Source of the DNA: Firmicutes bacterium HGW-Firmicutes-2
Lineage (GTDB): Bacteria > Bacillota > Clostridia > Lachnospirales > Vallitaleaceae
NCBI GenBank assembly: GCA_002841495.1
Contig: PGZV01000022.1
Location: forward strand, 51,171 to 115,170
Reading direction: 5' to 3'
DNA: 64,000 nucleotides
Shown here: piece after piece, positions 54,429 to 64,000 of the stretch
How positions within the stretch are numbered: position 1 is the first letter of the stretch
Layout of the letters: every line of letters starts with the position of its first letter
Notes under the pieces: model-generated
Databases searched by the model: none
Told to the model about the DNA's origin: nothing
The model's input: the letters and a program-made list of their open reading frames with translations, nothing else
Position numbers and translations under genes: made by a program

Positions 54429-55718
54429 CTAACCCTCCTCAATTATTTTTAAAATATCACCTACAAGATATAAAGAGCCCACACAACATAAAAGTTTGTC
54501 ATCCTTCATATCCCTTCTTCTTTTTTCAATTAAGTCCTTCAATTGCTCTATAAAAAATACATGCTCAATTCCGTTTTGCTTAAAAAGATGCATAAGTCGC
54601 GCCTCATTTTGAGCTTTGATATATGTATTTCTTGGAATATTAACTGATTGGAGTCTTTTTATTTTACATAGTTCTCTTATCATTTCATAATCTTGCTTAT
54701 CATCCATGCATACAAAAACCAGTTCAATCGATTTATGACTTTCATGCCTATTGATATGTTCTACAAATGCTTCAATGCCCTCTTTATTATGAGCACCTTC
54801 CAATAGAATGCCGGGTATGATGTAGGTCATACGTCCTGGCCACTTAAAGTCCCTAATACCCTCAATAACATGTGCTTTTGTAATGTCGAAATGCTGAAAA
54901 AGCATATGCATACCGGTGATTGCAATTTTTGCATTTTCAATCTGATAATCGCCACTCGTGTTCATATGTATGGTTTCATATTCATAATACTTGTTCCTCA
55001 AGGAAAAATCAATGCTTTCTTGATTTCGCTCTTTGATTTTGGCATCAAAGGGCAGAACTTCTCTACATGGGACATGCTTTTTCTTTGCTTCTGTTGTAAT
55101 TGTATCATTGACTTCTTTTATCCTATTATAATAAACAACCGGTATATGAGATCGCATGATGCCGGATTTTTCATAAGCTATTGCCTGCAAAGTTTCACCG
55201 AGTATCTGTGTATGATCTAAGCTGATGTTGGTGATTATGGTTAGTATTTTGTTTTCAAGGACATTGGTCGTATCTAAGCGACCACCTATTCCTGTTTCTA
55301 GTAATAATACATCCGGTTCTTCTCTATCATAATACATCAACGCTATGGCAAATATAACCTCAAAAAAAGAAGCTTTTTCATACCCTTCATAGGCCATCTC
55401 TTCTAAATGTATGCTTAAAATCTCATACATCCGTGTGAATGTATCTTTTGTTATCATTTCATCATTAATACGAATCCGTTCCCTTATATCCACTAGATGG
55501 GGAGAGGTAAATGTACCGACTTTGTAACCAGCCGATCTTAGAATCGATGCCATCATCATCACAACCGATCCTTTACCATTGGTACCAGCAACATGTACAA
55601 TCGGAATATTATCCCTATACCCTATCTTTTGAATCATAGTCTTGATGACAACAAATCCGGGCTGCTTTCTGAATCTTGGTGTCTGTATTATTTCATCTAC
55701 AATGTCTTCAAATGTCAT
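54429..55718 (-). CDS. folC: Folylpolyglutamate synthase/dihydrofolate synthase
   Basis: Adds glutamate to folates (and dihydropteroate, if bifunctional). 429 residues from ATG 55718, behind AGGAGCATATCAA. P-loop HVAGTNGKGSVVMMMASIL (about 42-60), TSPHLVDIRERIRIN, LLETGIGGRLDTTNV, ISLDHTQILGETLQAIA and YEKSGI. Mur-ligase fold. Divergent from htrA. Confidence 0.94.
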   Translation of the reverse strand: MTFEDIVDEIIQTPRFRKQPGFVVIKTMIQKIGYRDNIPIVHVAGTNGKGSVVMMMASILRSAGYKVGTFTSPHLVDIRERIRINDEMITKDTFTRMYEILSIHLEEMAYEGYEKASFFEVIFAIALMYYDREEPDVLLLETGIGGRLDTTNVLENKILTIITNISLDHTQILGETLQAIAYEKSGIMRSHIPVVYYNRIKEVNDTITTEAKKKHVPCREVLPFDAKIKERNQESIDFSLRNKYYEYETIHMNTSGDYQIENAKIAITGMHMLFQHFDITKAHVIEGIRDFKWPGRMTYIIPGILLEGAHNKEGIEAFVEHINRHESHKSIELVFVCMDDKQDYEMIRELCKIKRLQSVNIPRNTYIKAQNEARLMHLFKQNGIEHVFFIEQLKDLIEKRRRDMKDDKLLCCVGSLYLVGDILKIIEEG

Positions 55719-55912
55719 TTGATATGCTCCTATCTCCATTACTAACTATGATTCTGATTATATCATATCTATAGTCTCTGACTCGTTAAGAATTCTGTAT
55801 TGTTTACACTTTATTCATTTTTCTGACCGTAATTTGACACCTTTTTTACATATTAATTCCATAATAACCCTCTATAATCATAATATAGTAAAATATATTA
55901 AGGAGTGATTAT

Positions 55913-57211
55913 ATGGACAACAATATATCTAACCATCTTGATTCTAAAGACAATCAATCAGACAATCAGGCAGTCTTTAAACATTCAAGTTATCACAAGC
56001 ACTCAAGAAAATGGTATGTAAAACTTACTGCTTTTGTGCTTATTCTCACCTTTGTAAGTGGCCTAGCTTTTGGTGCCGGATATTTATCTGCACTCATATA
56101 TGGTGATCGATTGGCAAATGGCATTCTTAGCTCTTCTACACAAAACTTAGATGCTCAACCTACAGCCACTCAAATACAGCCGATACTTTCTGAAAATACG
56201 GCTACATCGGACATTTCTGTTATTGCCAGTGCTGTAAGTCCTGCTATCGTTACAATATCCAGCTACTCTGAACAAACGCCTGGTGGCATATTTGGTAATT
56301 CCGGTGGTTTTTATGGTGGTACTGGATCTGGGATTACCTTCAAAGTTGAAGATGATGAACTTTTCATCGTCACCAATTATCATGTTATAGAAGGTTCTAA
56401 TCAAATAGAAGTTATTTTTCATGACGGTACAACGGTTGCTGCGACTGTTTTAGGTTTTGATTCAAACAATGATCTGGCTGTTCTTTCCGTTGATACAAAG
56501 TTACTAAAAGGTAAAATGGATCAAATTGTTCTGGCATCTTTTGGCGATTCAGAAAATATTCAAATCGGTGAATTGGCAGTTGCCATCGGCAATCCTTTAG
56601 GGCCCGAATATGCTTCTACGGTAACCGCCGGTATCATCAGCGCACTTAACAGAGAAATCTATATTAATAAAAACACCTCTTATGTGAACCTTATACAAAC
56701 AGATGCTGCCATTAACCCCGGAAACAGCGGAGGTGCCCTACTTAATGGTAAAGGTGAAGTCATCGGAATTAACAGTGCAAAATATGTGGACACCGGTGTT
56801 GAAGGTATTGGATTTGCTATACCTATTAATCAAGCCAAGGAAACCATAGGTACGATTCTAGACAGTCGTTCCGGTGGGGATATTGCATATCAATTAGCAG
56901 ATGATCGTGCTTTTCTGGGCGTTCAAGTTATGGATATTACCACGGAAGTCTATAACAGTACAGGTATGCGCTTCGGTGTTTATATTACCGATGTCATTGC
57001 TTATAGTGGCGCCAAAGAAGCCGGTATCCAGTCCGGCGATATCATCTACAGCCTCAATGGTAAAAAAGTTCAGAATGTACAAATTCTGTTTGATATCCTA
57101 GATAAGGCTAAAGTCGGCGATACTTTGGAAGTTGGTATTATTCGAAATGATGAAATACTCACTCTAAAAGCACCCCTATACAGTTATAAAGAAATAATGG
57201 ACCAACAATAG
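55913..57211 (+). CDS. htrA: HtrA/DegP-type membrane-anchored serine protease
   Basis: 432 residues. Cytoplasmic N terminus, one membrane anchor (about 37-63), a Ser/Thr/Gly-rich linker, then a trypsin-type protease: TNYHVIEG (His), SNNDLAVL (Asp) and INPGNSGGALLN (Ser, about 272), then a PDZ domain (about 330-425, GAKEAGIQSGDIIYSLNGKKV). Extracytoplasmic quality control of misfolded proteins. ATG follows TTAAGGAGTGATTAT. Divergent from folC; a terminator follows. Confidence 0.94.
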   Translation: MDNNISNHLDSKDNQSDNQAVFKHSSYHKHSRKWYVKLTAFVLILTFVSGLAFGAGYLSALIYGDRLANGILSSSTQNLDAQPTATQIQPILSENTATSDISVIASAVSPAIVTISSYSEQTPGGIFGNSGGFYGGTGSGITFKVEDDELFIVTNYHVIEGSNQIEVIFHDGTTVAATVLGFDSNNDLAVLSVDTKLLKGKMDQIVLASFGDSENIQIGELAVAIGNPLGPEYASTVTAGIISALNREIYINKNTSYVNLIQTDAAINPGNSGGALLNGKGEVIGINSAKYVDTGVEGIGFAIPINQAKETIGTILDSRSGGDIAYQLADDRAFLGVQVMDITTEVYNSTGMRFGVYITDVIAYSGAKEAGIQSGDIIYSLNGKKVQNVQILFDILDKAKVGDTLEVGIIRNDEILTLKAPLYSYKEIMDQQ

Positions 57212-57221
57212 GTATCATAAG

Positions 57222-57255
57222 AAAAAAGGTTGATTTTGATAAATCAACCTTTTTT
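57222..57255. terminator. bidirectional terminator after htrA
   Basis: AAAAAAGGTTGATTT and its complement around TGAT, with T-runs on both strands. The stop codon of the convergent lysine-rich gene lies inside it. Confidence 0.88.
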
Positions 57256-57504
57256 CTTGCTCTTATTTTTCTTATTTTTCTTATTCTTCTTTATTTTTTT
57301 ATAATCTTTTTTCTTACTTTTCTTCTTATTCTTTTCTTCTTTTTTATGTTTGACTTTTTTATCGACTTTGGTTGTTTTTTTGGTTTTTTTCTTCTTAATG
57401 CTCTTGATTTTTGAAGCGTCTCCCTCTTTTATGGTCAAACGTAGAGGACATTTCTTACAGTACTTATTATCTTTTTCCCATTTGTCACAGCATTTACCCG
57501 CCAT
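57244..57504 (-). CDS. Small cysteine- and lysine-rich protein
   Basis: 86 residues. N-terminal cysteine cluster (GKCCDKWEKDNKYCKKCPL, about 3-21) and then about 50 residues that are mostly lysine (KKKKTKKTTK, KKDYKKIKKNKKNKKNK). The N terminus suggests metal binding and the tail is suited to nucleic acid. No family function known to me. GGACAATTAAATGG precedes the ATG. It lies downstream of leuA in the opposite sense of htrA, and its end is embedded in the shared terminator. Confidence 0.65.
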   Translation of the reverse strand: MAGKCCDKWEKDNKYCKKCPLRLTIKEGDASKIKSIKKKKTKKTTKVDKKVKHKKEEKNKKKSKKKDYKKIKKNKKNKKNKSKKKG

Positions 57505-57598
57505 TTAATTGTCCTTTCTGATGACTGGCCACTCCATGCACTTATATTAAAATATAGCTCATCTTCCTCTATAGTATAGCATATCCGTCTTCTTAAGG

Positions 57599-59263
57599 CT
57601 ATCGATTCAACCTATTGATGCTACTTATAATCGCCTTAATGGATGCTTTACTTGTGTTTCGATCAATGCCTAGACCAAAAGCTGAAATGCCTTTTTGATT
57701 CTTCAACTGAATATAAGCTATCGCTTCTGCATTTTCACCTATACCAATTGCATGTTCGTCATAGGATATAAGCTCATAATTCATATTGCCTTCTTTTTGC
57801 AATCCATGAATAAACGCCGATATTGGGCCATTTCCTTGACCTTTTATAGTTTTTCCTACACCATCTATAATCACCTTGGCCTCAATCACAACCACTTGAT
57901 CATTTTCCTCTTGATAGGTACTTTTAAATGATTCTAATTGGATGTTTCCTTCAACATTGATAAACTCATCAAAAAGGATGTCTTTAATTTCTAAAGCTGT
58001 TAATTCTTTACCTGTTTGATCTGTCATTTTCTGAACAGGTAGGCTAATCTCCGGATGCATACCTTTTGGTAATTTATAGCCAAAGGCTTCTTCAAGGATA
58101 TAAGCTACCCCACCTTTTCCTGACTGACTGTTGATACGGATAATCGGTTCATATTGACGACCGATGTCTGCTGGATCAATGGGCAGATAAGGTACATTCC
58201 AGTACGTCCCATCTTTTTCGTTGGCTTTTAATCCTTTTCTAATTGCATCCTGATGAGATCCTGAGAAGGCTGTATAAACCAACTCGCCTGCATAAGGGTG
58301 TCTTTGATGAACACTCATGCCCGTGCAACGTTCATATACTTCAATCACTTTGTTAACTTCATCTATCTTCACACCCGGATCCACACCTTGGGTAAACAGA
58401 TTCAAAGCTAAGGTCAATATATCTACATTACCGGTTCTTTCTCCGTTGCCAAATAAGGTGCCTTCTACCCGATCAGCACCTGCCAGTAATCCAAGCTCAG
58501 TGGCTGCTATGCCTGTACCTCTATCATTATGGGTATGTAAACTAATTAATACACTGTCACGACGATTGATGTTTCGACTAAACCATTCAACTTGATCTGC
58601 ATAGACATTGGGTGTACTCATTTCAACCGTCGCCGGTAGATTCAGAATCATTTTATGTTCAGGTGTAGGTTGCCAGACGTCAATAACCGCATTTGACACC
58701 TCTAAAGCATATGCCATCTCTGTCCCGGTAAAGCTTTCAGGTGAATACTCAAAGGTAAATTCCGTCTCCGGGTATTTAGCCGCATAGATTTGTAACCATT
58801 TCGCACCTTGTATGGCCATAGCCTTGATCTCTTCTTGACTCTTGCCAAAAACCACATCTCTTTGCTGAGTGGATGTTGAATTATAGACATGTACGATTGC
58901 TTTTTTAGCGCCTTTTAGGGCTTCAAATGTTTTTGCAATCAGATGTTCTCTCGCTTGAACCAACACCTGTACCTTAATATCATCTGTTATGTAACCTTCT
59001 TCAATCAGCGTTCTTAGGAAGTTGTATTCTGTATCAGAAGCAGAAGGAAATCCGATTTCAATTTCCTTGTAGCCCATTGATTTGATTAAGTTAAAAAATT
59101 CTAACTTGGCCTCTATGCCCATAGGGACCGGTAAGGCTTGGTTACCATCTCTAAGGTCTACACTACACCAGATTGGTGCTTGATCCATTGTTTTTGACGG
59201 CCATGTACGGTCATTTAAATCCATTGTGGGGTATTTTTTATACTTCATGTAACTTTTCTTCAT
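57599..59263 (-). CDS. leuA: 2-isopropylmalate synthase
   Basis: Condenses acetyl-CoA with 2-oxoisovalerate, first step of leucine synthesis. 554 residues, the long type: WCSVDLRDGNQALPVPM (metal/catalytic, about 32-48), KEIEIGFPSAS, SLHTHNDRGTGIAATELG and the C-terminal regulatory domain (about 420-550) that binds leucine. ATG follows AACAGGAGGGACTACCC. The leader contains a T-box-type antiterminator (59285-59490). A single-gene unit. Confidence 0.95.
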   Translation of the reverse strand: MKKSYMKYKKYPTMDLNDRTWPSKTMDQAPIWCSVDLRDGNQALPVPMGIEAKLEFFNLIKSMGYKEIEIGFPSASDTEYNFLRTLIEEGYITDDIKVQVLVQAREHLIAKTFEALKGAKKAIVHVYNSTSTQQRDVVFGKSQEEIKAMAIQGAKWLQIYAAKYPETEFTFEYSPESFTGTEMAYALEVSNAVIDVWQPTPEHKMILNLPATVEMSTPNVYADQVEWFSRNINRRDSVLISLHTHNDRGTGIAATELGLLAGADRVEGTLFGNGERTGNVDILTLALNLFTQGVDPGVKIDEVNKVIEVYERCTGMSVHQRHPYAGELVYTAFSGSHQDAIRKGLKANEKDGTYWNVPYLPIDPADIGRQYEPIIRINSQSGKGGVAYILEEAFGYKLPKGMHPEISLPVQKMTDQTGKELTALEIKDILFDEFINVEGNIQLESFKSTYQEENDQVVVIEAKVIIDGVGKTIKGQGNGPISAFIHGLQKEGNMNYELISYDEHAIGIGENAEAIAYIQLKNQKGISAFGLGIDRNTSKASIKAIISSINRLNR

Positions 59264-59284
59264 GGGTAGTCCCTCCTGTTTTTT

Positions 59285-59490
59285 GAAATGTTGCGCTTAA
59301 GTAATAAAAAAACCTCTCGTCTCTTTTGTATAGAGACGAAAGGTGACTTCCGCGTTACCACTCTGATTCATTCCTTAAGAATGCACTCATTAAGATACTA
59401 ACATATCCTTATCGATATAACGGTCGAACCCGACAATGCCTACTCTTACTTCAACATGTGACTCCAAGGCTAGTTCAATATCCATTCATT
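59285..59490 (-). ncRNA. T-box-type leader of leuA, without room for a full Stem I
   Basis: The 3' half is a clear T-box: CGACCGTTATATCG stem III, AGAGTGGTAACGCGG antiterminator core (bulge TGGT predicts a discriminator A, as in tRNA-Leu), and terminator TCGTCTC/GAGACGA followed by T7. From the predicted start only about 80 nt precede stem III, where a full Stem I needs about 100. It contains ACTAGCCTTGGAGTCA and GAAGTAAGAGTAGGC, which can form a short GCCT/AGGC stem. Confidence 0.78.
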
Positions 59491-59496
59491 TTTATC

Positions 59497-59525
59497 ATCA
59501 TAACGCATTTTAATAACTCTGTCAA
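59497..59525 (-). promoter_or_regulatory. sigma-A promoter of leuA
   Basis: Minus strand TTGACA, 17-bp spacer, TATGAT. The -35 overlaps the end of valS. Confidence 0.8.
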
Positions 59526-59526
59526 G

Positions 59527-62169
59527 TTATTGCTTTAAACTTTCAAGGCGCTCTTTGGTCTGAGTTAACATCTGCTCATACTTTGATTGCTTTTCTCGCT
59601 CCTCGGTAATAACTTTTTCAGGCGCTTTAGCTACAAAACCTTGATTGTTCAACTTACCCGATACCCTTGCCAATTCTTTTTCAAGCTTAGTCACTTCATT
59701 TTCAAGACGTTCAATCTCTTTCTCAATGTCAACAAGCTCACTAAAAGGCATATAGATGGTGGCGTTAGGTATAATGACAGAAACTGCATCATCATCAATA
59801 TCCATTTTATGGTGTTGTATTAAGACTTCGCTGGCATAACCTAATGTTGCAAAAAAGACACGCCCGTCCTCAAAGGTCTGAACTACTGCTGGGTCTTCAG
59901 AAACTACAAATACTTTGGCTTTCTTTGAGGGTGGTACATTCATATTCGCTCTTAAGTTCCGGATCCCTCTAACAGCCTCTTTAATCATGCTGATGTCCGT
60001 TTCTTCTTTCTCGAAATGCCATTCTGTCTTAAATACCGGCCAACTGGATATCATAATCGACGGTTCTTTATCTTGAAGGGTTAAAAATATCTCTTCTGTA
60101 ATAAAAGGCATAAACGGATGTAAAAGCTTCAAACAATCAATCAGCACCGTTTTTAATGTCCACAATGCACTGTTTTTAGTCACATCTTCATCATTATATA
60201 GTCTGGGCTTAACCATTTCAATGTACCAATCGCAAAATTCTTCCCAAACAAAATCATAAAGCTTGGTTACGGCTATCCCTAGATCATATTTATCTAAAGT
60301 ATCTGTTACATCTTTGGTCAATGTGTTGACTTTGGATAAGATCCATCGGTCCGCAGGTGTTAACGCTTCAACAGAAGGTTCTTCCACTTTCTTATCATCC
60401 AAATTCATCATGATAAATCTAGATGCATTCCATAACTTATTCCCAAAATTCCTATTGGCTTCAACACGTTCTTGATAGTAGCGCATGTCATTCCCCGGTG
60501 CATTACCTGAAATCAATGTAAGTCTCAGAGCATCTGCACCATAGGATTCGATGACTTCAAGGGGATCAATACCGTTTCCAAGGCTTTTGCTCATCTTACG
60601 ACCTTCTGAGTCTCTCACTAAACCATGCATAACTACTGTATCAAAGGGTAACTTGCCTGTAAATTCAAGACCTGAAAACACCATTCTAATAACCCAAAAG
60701 AATATAATATCATAACCTGTCACGAGTACATTGGTCGGATAAAAATACTCAAGTTCCGGCGTTTTTTCCGGCCATCCTAAGGTGGAAAATGGCCAAAGTG
60801 CTGAACTGAACCAAGTGTCCAAGCTGTCTTCATCTTGTCGGATATGATTAGATTGACAATGACTACATACAGTTGGATGGCTTTTACTAATGGTTGTTGC
60901 GCCACAGTCATCACAGTAATAAGCAGGTATGCGATGTCCCCACCATAATTGTCTGGATATACACCAGTCATGTATGTTCTCAAGCCAATTCAAATAAACT
61001 TTGCCATAGCGTTCAGGCACAAATTTTAGAGCACCGGATTTATATGCTTCTATAGCCGGTTTTGAAAGTTCTTCCATTTTAAGAAACCACTGAGACTTAA
61101 TAAGTGGTTCAACGACCGTATTACAACGGTCATGAAGACCGACATTATGGGTATGAGCCTCCACTTTGACTAAATAGCCATTCTTATCTAAGTCTTTAAC
61201 TAAAGCTTTTCTTGCCTCATAACGATCCATACCTGCATATTTACCACCTTGTTCATTGATGGTACCGTCATCATGCATGACATTAATTTTCTCCAAATTA
61301 TGACGTTCACCCACTTCAAAATCGTTTGGGTCATGGGCGGGTGTTATTTTCACGCAGCCTGTTCCAAAGTCTTTATCCACATAGGTATCCGCAATAATAG
61401 GAATCTCGCGATTCACTATTGGCAACACGACCATCTTGCCAATCAAATGTGCATACCGCTCATCTTCCGGATGAACCGCAACCGCTGTATCACCAAGTAG
61501 CGTTTCCGGCCGCGTGGTTGCAATTTCTACAAACCCGTCTTCACCAACAACCGGATACCTGATATGCCAAAAATGGCCTTGCATTTCTTCATGTTCAACT
61601 TCTGCTTCAGATATGGTGGTTTGACAAACAGGACACCAATTTATCATTTTGGCACCTTTATAGATATAACCTTTTTCGTAGTACTGAACAAATACATCAA
61701 GTACGGCATCTGAACAACCTTCATCCAATGTGAATCTTTCTCGATCCCAATCACAAGATGTACCCAATTTTTTTAACTGTGATACGATGATGCCACCATA
61801 TTCTTCTTTCCATTTCCAAGCATGCTCCATAAAACCTTCACGACCAAGAGTATCTTTATCGATACCTTGCTCTGCTAAGGCCTTGACAATCTTCACTTCA
61901 GTAGCAATTGCAGCATGATCAGTTCCGGGCTGCCATAGGGTTTCATATCCTTGCATACGTTTCCAACGAATAATAATATCCTGTATTGTATTATCTAGAG
62001 CATGTCCCATATGCAACTGTCCGGTTATATTCGGTGGTGGTATTACAATTGTGAAAGGCTCTTTTTGGGGATTCACTTCTGCATGAAAATACTTCTTGTC
62101 CATCCAATCCTGATAGATTCTTTCTTCTACTTTTTTGGGGTCATAGGTTTTATCCAGTTCTTTTGCCAT
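59527..62169 (-). CDS. valS: Valine--tRNA ligase
   Basis: Charges tRNA-Val. 880 residues. [15 protein letters not shown] (HIGH motif, about 48-62), the editing domain ([19 protein letters not shown], about 218-236), [30 protein letters not shown] (about 523), and a C-terminal coiled coil (about 815-880). ATG follows ATTGGAGGAATAAAA. Downstream of a valine-type T-box and the small membrane protein. Confidence 0.97.
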   Translation of the reverse strand: MAKELDKTYDPKKVEERIYQDWMDKKYFHAEVNPQKEPFTIVIPPPNITGQLHMGHALDNTIQDIIIRWKRMQGYETLWQPGTDHAAIATEVKIVKALAEQGIDKDTLGREGFMEHAWKWKEEYGGIIVSQLKKLGTSCDWDRERFTLDEGCSDAVLDVFVQYYEKGYIYKGAKMINWCPVCQTTISEAEVEHEEMQGHFWHIRYPVVGEDGFVEIATTRPETLLGDTAVAVHPEDERYAHLIGKMVVLPIVNREIPIIADTYVDKDFGTGCVKITPAHDPNDFEVGERHNLEKINVMHDDGTINEQGGKYAGMDRYEARKALVKDLDKNGYLVKVEAHTHNVGLHDRCNTVVEPLIKSQWFLKMEELSKPAIEAYKSGALKFVPERYGKVYLNWLENIHDWCISRQLWWGHRIPAYYCDDCGATTISKSHPTVCSHCQSNHIRQDEDSLDTWFSSALWPFSTLGWPEKTPELEYFYPTNVLVTGYDIIFFWVIRMVFSGLEFTGKLPFDTVVMHGLVRDSEGRKMSKSLGNGIDPLEVIESYGADALRLTLISGNAPGNDMRYYQERVEANRNFGNKLWNASRFIMMNLDDKKVEEPSVEALTPADRWILSKVNTLTKDVTDTLDKYDLGIAVTKLYDFVWEEFCDWYIEMVKPRLYNDEDVTKNSALWTLKTVLIDCLKLLHPFMPFITEEIFLTLQDKEPSIMISSWPVFKTEWHFEKEETDISMIKEAVRGIRNLRANMNVPPSKKAKVFVVSEDPAVVQTFEDGRVFFATLGYASEVLIQHHKMDIDDDAVSVIIPNATIYMPFSELVDIEKEIERLENEVTKLEKELARVSGKLNNQGFVAKAPEKVITEEREKQSKYEQMLTQTKERLESLKQ

Positions 62170-62211
62170 TTTTATTCCTCCAATAGTCTATGCTATATTA
62201 ATATCCTTTTT

Positions 62212-62436
62212 CTAAATAAATGATAGGATTAAAATCAAAATTCCTAATAGTAACATTAAGCCACCCACGATTTTTAGTACCAGCATGCCACTTCCAATAA
62301 GCATGAGATATGATTTGTTATCTTTCGGTTGGTCCTCGTAATTCTTTACGGCTTTTACACCACTTCTATAGATTGATCTCGAACTCACCAATAGAATAAG
62401 TCCCACTGATGCCAACATAATTCCAAAAATCTCCAT
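62212..62436 (-). CDS. Small membrane protein, 74 residues
   Basis: From ATG 62436 behind AAGAGGTGG; an in-frame TTG at 62472 would start in the T-box terminator. Two membrane segments (MEIFGIMLASVGLILLVSS, about 1-19; GSGMLVLKIVGGLMLLLGI, about 49-67) linked by a charged loop. Unrecognised. It lies between the valine T-box and valS, so it is co-regulated with valS. Confidence 0.65.
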   Translation of the reverse strand: MEIFGIMLASVGLILLVSSRSIYRSGVKAVKNYEDQPKDNKSYLMLIGSGMLVLKIVGGLMLLLGILILILSFI

Positions 62437-62473
62437 CGTCCACCTCTTATCTGCTTCTTTGTCCATGTGCAAA

Positions 62474-62718
62474 AAAAAAGCCTATCGTTCTTAACAAAGG
62501 ACGATCAGACCGTGGTACCACCTTAATTCCTAGCTTGGCTAGGCACTTTATGAGTCGATAACGGGACCAAACGGTTGTGCCTACTTGTTTTCAACACAAC
62601 TGCTCTAAAGCTACCTTCTGTTGGGATTATCCAAGAGTCTTTCAGCCAAGGACTCTCATCTCTATGGGATATCTTTCAACATACTCCTCTTTATCATTGC
62701 ATGTATGATTTTCGATTG
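62474..62718 (-). ncRNA. T-box leader (valine) upstream of the small membrane protein and valS
   Basis: Antiterminator core AAGGTGGTACCACGG (bulge TGGT predicts discriminator A, as in tRNA-Val). The candidate specifier GTA follows GAAG near 62615-62617, in the same relative place as TGC in the cys leader. Stem I landmarks: GGAGTATG, TAGAGATGAGAGTCC. Terminator ATCGTCC/ similar arm followed by T9 (about 62470-62505). Confidence 0.9.
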
Positions 62719-62723
62719 AAATA

Positions 62724-62752
62724 ATCGTATAATAGGTTCCCCTTTTTGTCAA
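62724..62752 (-). promoter_or_regulatory. sigma-A promoter of the valine T-box transcript
   Basis: Minus strand TTGACA, 17-bp spacer, TACGAT, just upstream of the leader. It overlaps the last codons of the gene upstream by the spacing to 62760. Confidence 0.6.
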
Positions 62753-62759
62753 GTCAAAC

Positions 62760-63920
62760 TTACTTCTCTTTCCATTTTTCATGACTTGTATGACTTTTGT
62801 AGTTCGTCAGTACAAGATTCATCATGCCACTTTCACGTTCTGCCTTTTGAAGACTGAGATATAGTTCTTCTTTTTTTGCTATGTGCTTATCTAACAATAT
62901 CTTTCTACCTTTTCCGGTTGCAAAATAATCCATGTGATCTAATATAAAGTCCACTTCGCCAATGCCGTTTTTCTCAAGTAGATCTTCTATATCGGACATC
63001 ATAGCCGCTATACTATTGCTGATATTCTTATATTGTCTTTCAGCATGCATACGGTTTTTATAGTTTTCCCATCTGAGTTCTAACATCTCACTGCTATCAA
63101 TTCTATATTTTTTACATTGAAAGTCTATGACACTCTGATTATTAATGAATTTGATTTTTGTCTTATTGGTAAGTTCAATGGTTCGCTTCATCATTTTTTG
63201 GTTCTTACTTATTTCATATACCAGATACCGTCTGAAAATATAAACCCATACTGTTGCCACAATAATAGCTACCATACTGATCATGGCTTCCAGTAAAATC
63301 GGTCTTTTATTTACAAAGAAAAATATAGTTAATATAAGTGCGGCAAAGGCTGTTAACATAGCCACCACAATAAAAGCATGCCTTACAAATTTGTAAGCAC
63401 TTTTTAGTCGGCTACTTTGATAAAGAAGTTCACTTTTTTCAGATTCTAGATAAGCCAAGTCTTGCTTAACCATGCTCTGGTTTTTTTCATGGCCTTTCAT
63501 CATTTCAATGATTTTATCCATTTGATCTTCATATTGTTCTAGATAATCGACTGTTCGTATACCTTGTCCGTGTATTTTATCCTTGAATTCACCTTTTTTT
63601 ACCAATGTTTCTGAGTAGACTTTGCATAGTTTTTCCAGTTCAGCTTTACCTCTACCGGACATAAGTTCAATACGTTGCATGGTTGTGATTTCATTTACGA
63701 CACTTTTGTATTTCTCCTTATGCTTTTCAATATCATCCATTGTTTTTATATAACGCTGTTGAACTTGAATCGCTATTTCAGGATCTTCATATAACTGTTC
63801 AAGGTCAATATCTATACCACCAACAACACTTTCTTCAATATGATTCTTCTTATCCAAAAACAATCTTATTTTATCAAACAACTTCAGAAACGGTGTATAT
63901 AAGGCTTTTAGTTTTTCCAT
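62760..63920 (-). CDS. Coiled-coil membrane protein of unknown function
   Basis: 386 residues from ATG 63920 (MEKLKALYTPFLKLFDKIR) behind AAGGAGAAAGC. A long coiled coil (about 45-185), two membrane segments (about 190-215 and 222-245, FIVVAMLTAFAALILTIFFF and EAMISMVAIIVATVWVYIF) and a second coiled coil (about 250-380). No catalytic motif. The start lies 80 bp from the right edge. Its stop is 8 bp from the valine T-box promoter. Unrecognised. Confidence 0.75.
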   Translation of the reverse strand: MEKLKALYTPFLKLFDKIRLFLDKKNHIEESVVGGIDIDLEQLYEDPEIAIQVQQRYIKTMDDIEKHKEKYKSVVNEITTMQRIELMSGRGKAELEKLCKVYSETLVKKGEFKDKIHGQGIRTVDYLEQYEDQMDKIIEMMKGHEKNQSMVKQDLAYLESEKSELLYQSSRLKSAYKFVRHAFIVVAMLTAFAALILTIFFFVNKRPILLEAMISMVAIIVATVWVYIFRRYLVYEISKNQKMMKRTIELTNKTKIKFINNQSVIDFQCKKYRIDSSEMLELRWENYKNRMHAERQYKNISNSIAAMMSDIEDLLEKNGIGEVDFILDHMDYFATGKGRKILLDKHIAKKEELYLSLQKAERESGMMNLVLTNYKSHTSHEKWKEK

Positions 63921-64000
63921 GCTTTCTCCTTGTATAATGAACATATAGTAAAATTCAATGCTCATTTGTTTTATTTTTACTATAATGAACTTAGGCGCTG

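Overview
The window is low-GC Firmicutes chromosome. SigH, the cysE-cysS-mrnC-rlmB-rae1-sigH block, CIRCE-controlled groESL, AddB, T-box leaders and TTG/GTG starts with strong Shine-Dalgarno sites all point to an anaerobic, probably spore-forming member of Clostridia (Lachnospirales-like; this is my inference and no species is assigned). Most genes are on the minus strand.

Layout: 1-2.7 kb holds addB (cut by the left edge). 3-4.4 kb holds a zinc-binding RNHCP protein and an RsgA-type GTPase behind one sigma-A promoter with a long leader. 4.9-12.6 kb is a PTS-dependent dihydroxyacetone kinase locus: rpoN (sigma-54), a sigma-54 activator with an N-terminal HPr-like domain, dhaL, dhaM, HPr, enzyme I and dhaK. 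Two near-identical -24/-12 promoters precede dhaL and dhaK. dhaK is split by a -1 frame change exactly at a CCCAAAG heptamer. 12.7-23 kb is housekeeping: deacetylase lipoprotein, lipid kinase, Lrp regulator, deoD, guaB, HD-GYP protein, groESL, Ogg. 23-34 kb holds DUF6062, YaiI-like, a SWIM/SNF2 helicase, a highly structured intergenic repeat, DAHP synthase, PPK2, DUF1294, DUF2225 and glnS. 34-40.5 kb holds a sulfonate/nitrate-type ABC cluster with a broken permease, a GGDEF/EAL protein and a metallopeptidase.

40.7-46.0 kb looks like a small genomic island. A 69-bp perfect direct repeat, consisting of the 3' end of tRNA-Thr plus its terminator, flanks an ascorbate-type PTS (HPr, EIIC, EIIB, EIIA) and a multidomain PTS-regulated activator. 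The intact tRNA-Thr lies at the right end. No integrase is present.

46-50.7 kb is the cysteine/translation/RNA-processing operon under a cysteine T-box. sigH there lacks an ATG/GTG/TTG start for its full-length frame, and rlmB has an apparent one-base disruption near its N terminus. 51-52.8 kb encodes an enzyme I paralogue that has lost the phosphorylated histidine and the catalytic cysteine. 52.9-64 kb holds a zinc-ribbon/TPR membrane protein, a 47-residue small protein, folC, htrA, a lysine-rich small protein, leuA (leader with a T-box core but no room for a normal Stem I), valS with a T-box, and a coiled-coil membrane protein.

The most unusual items are the tRNA-flanked PTS island, the multi-hairpin repeat at 27.8-28.1 kb, the dead enzyme I, the dhaK slippery site, the abbreviated leuA T-box and the sigH start.
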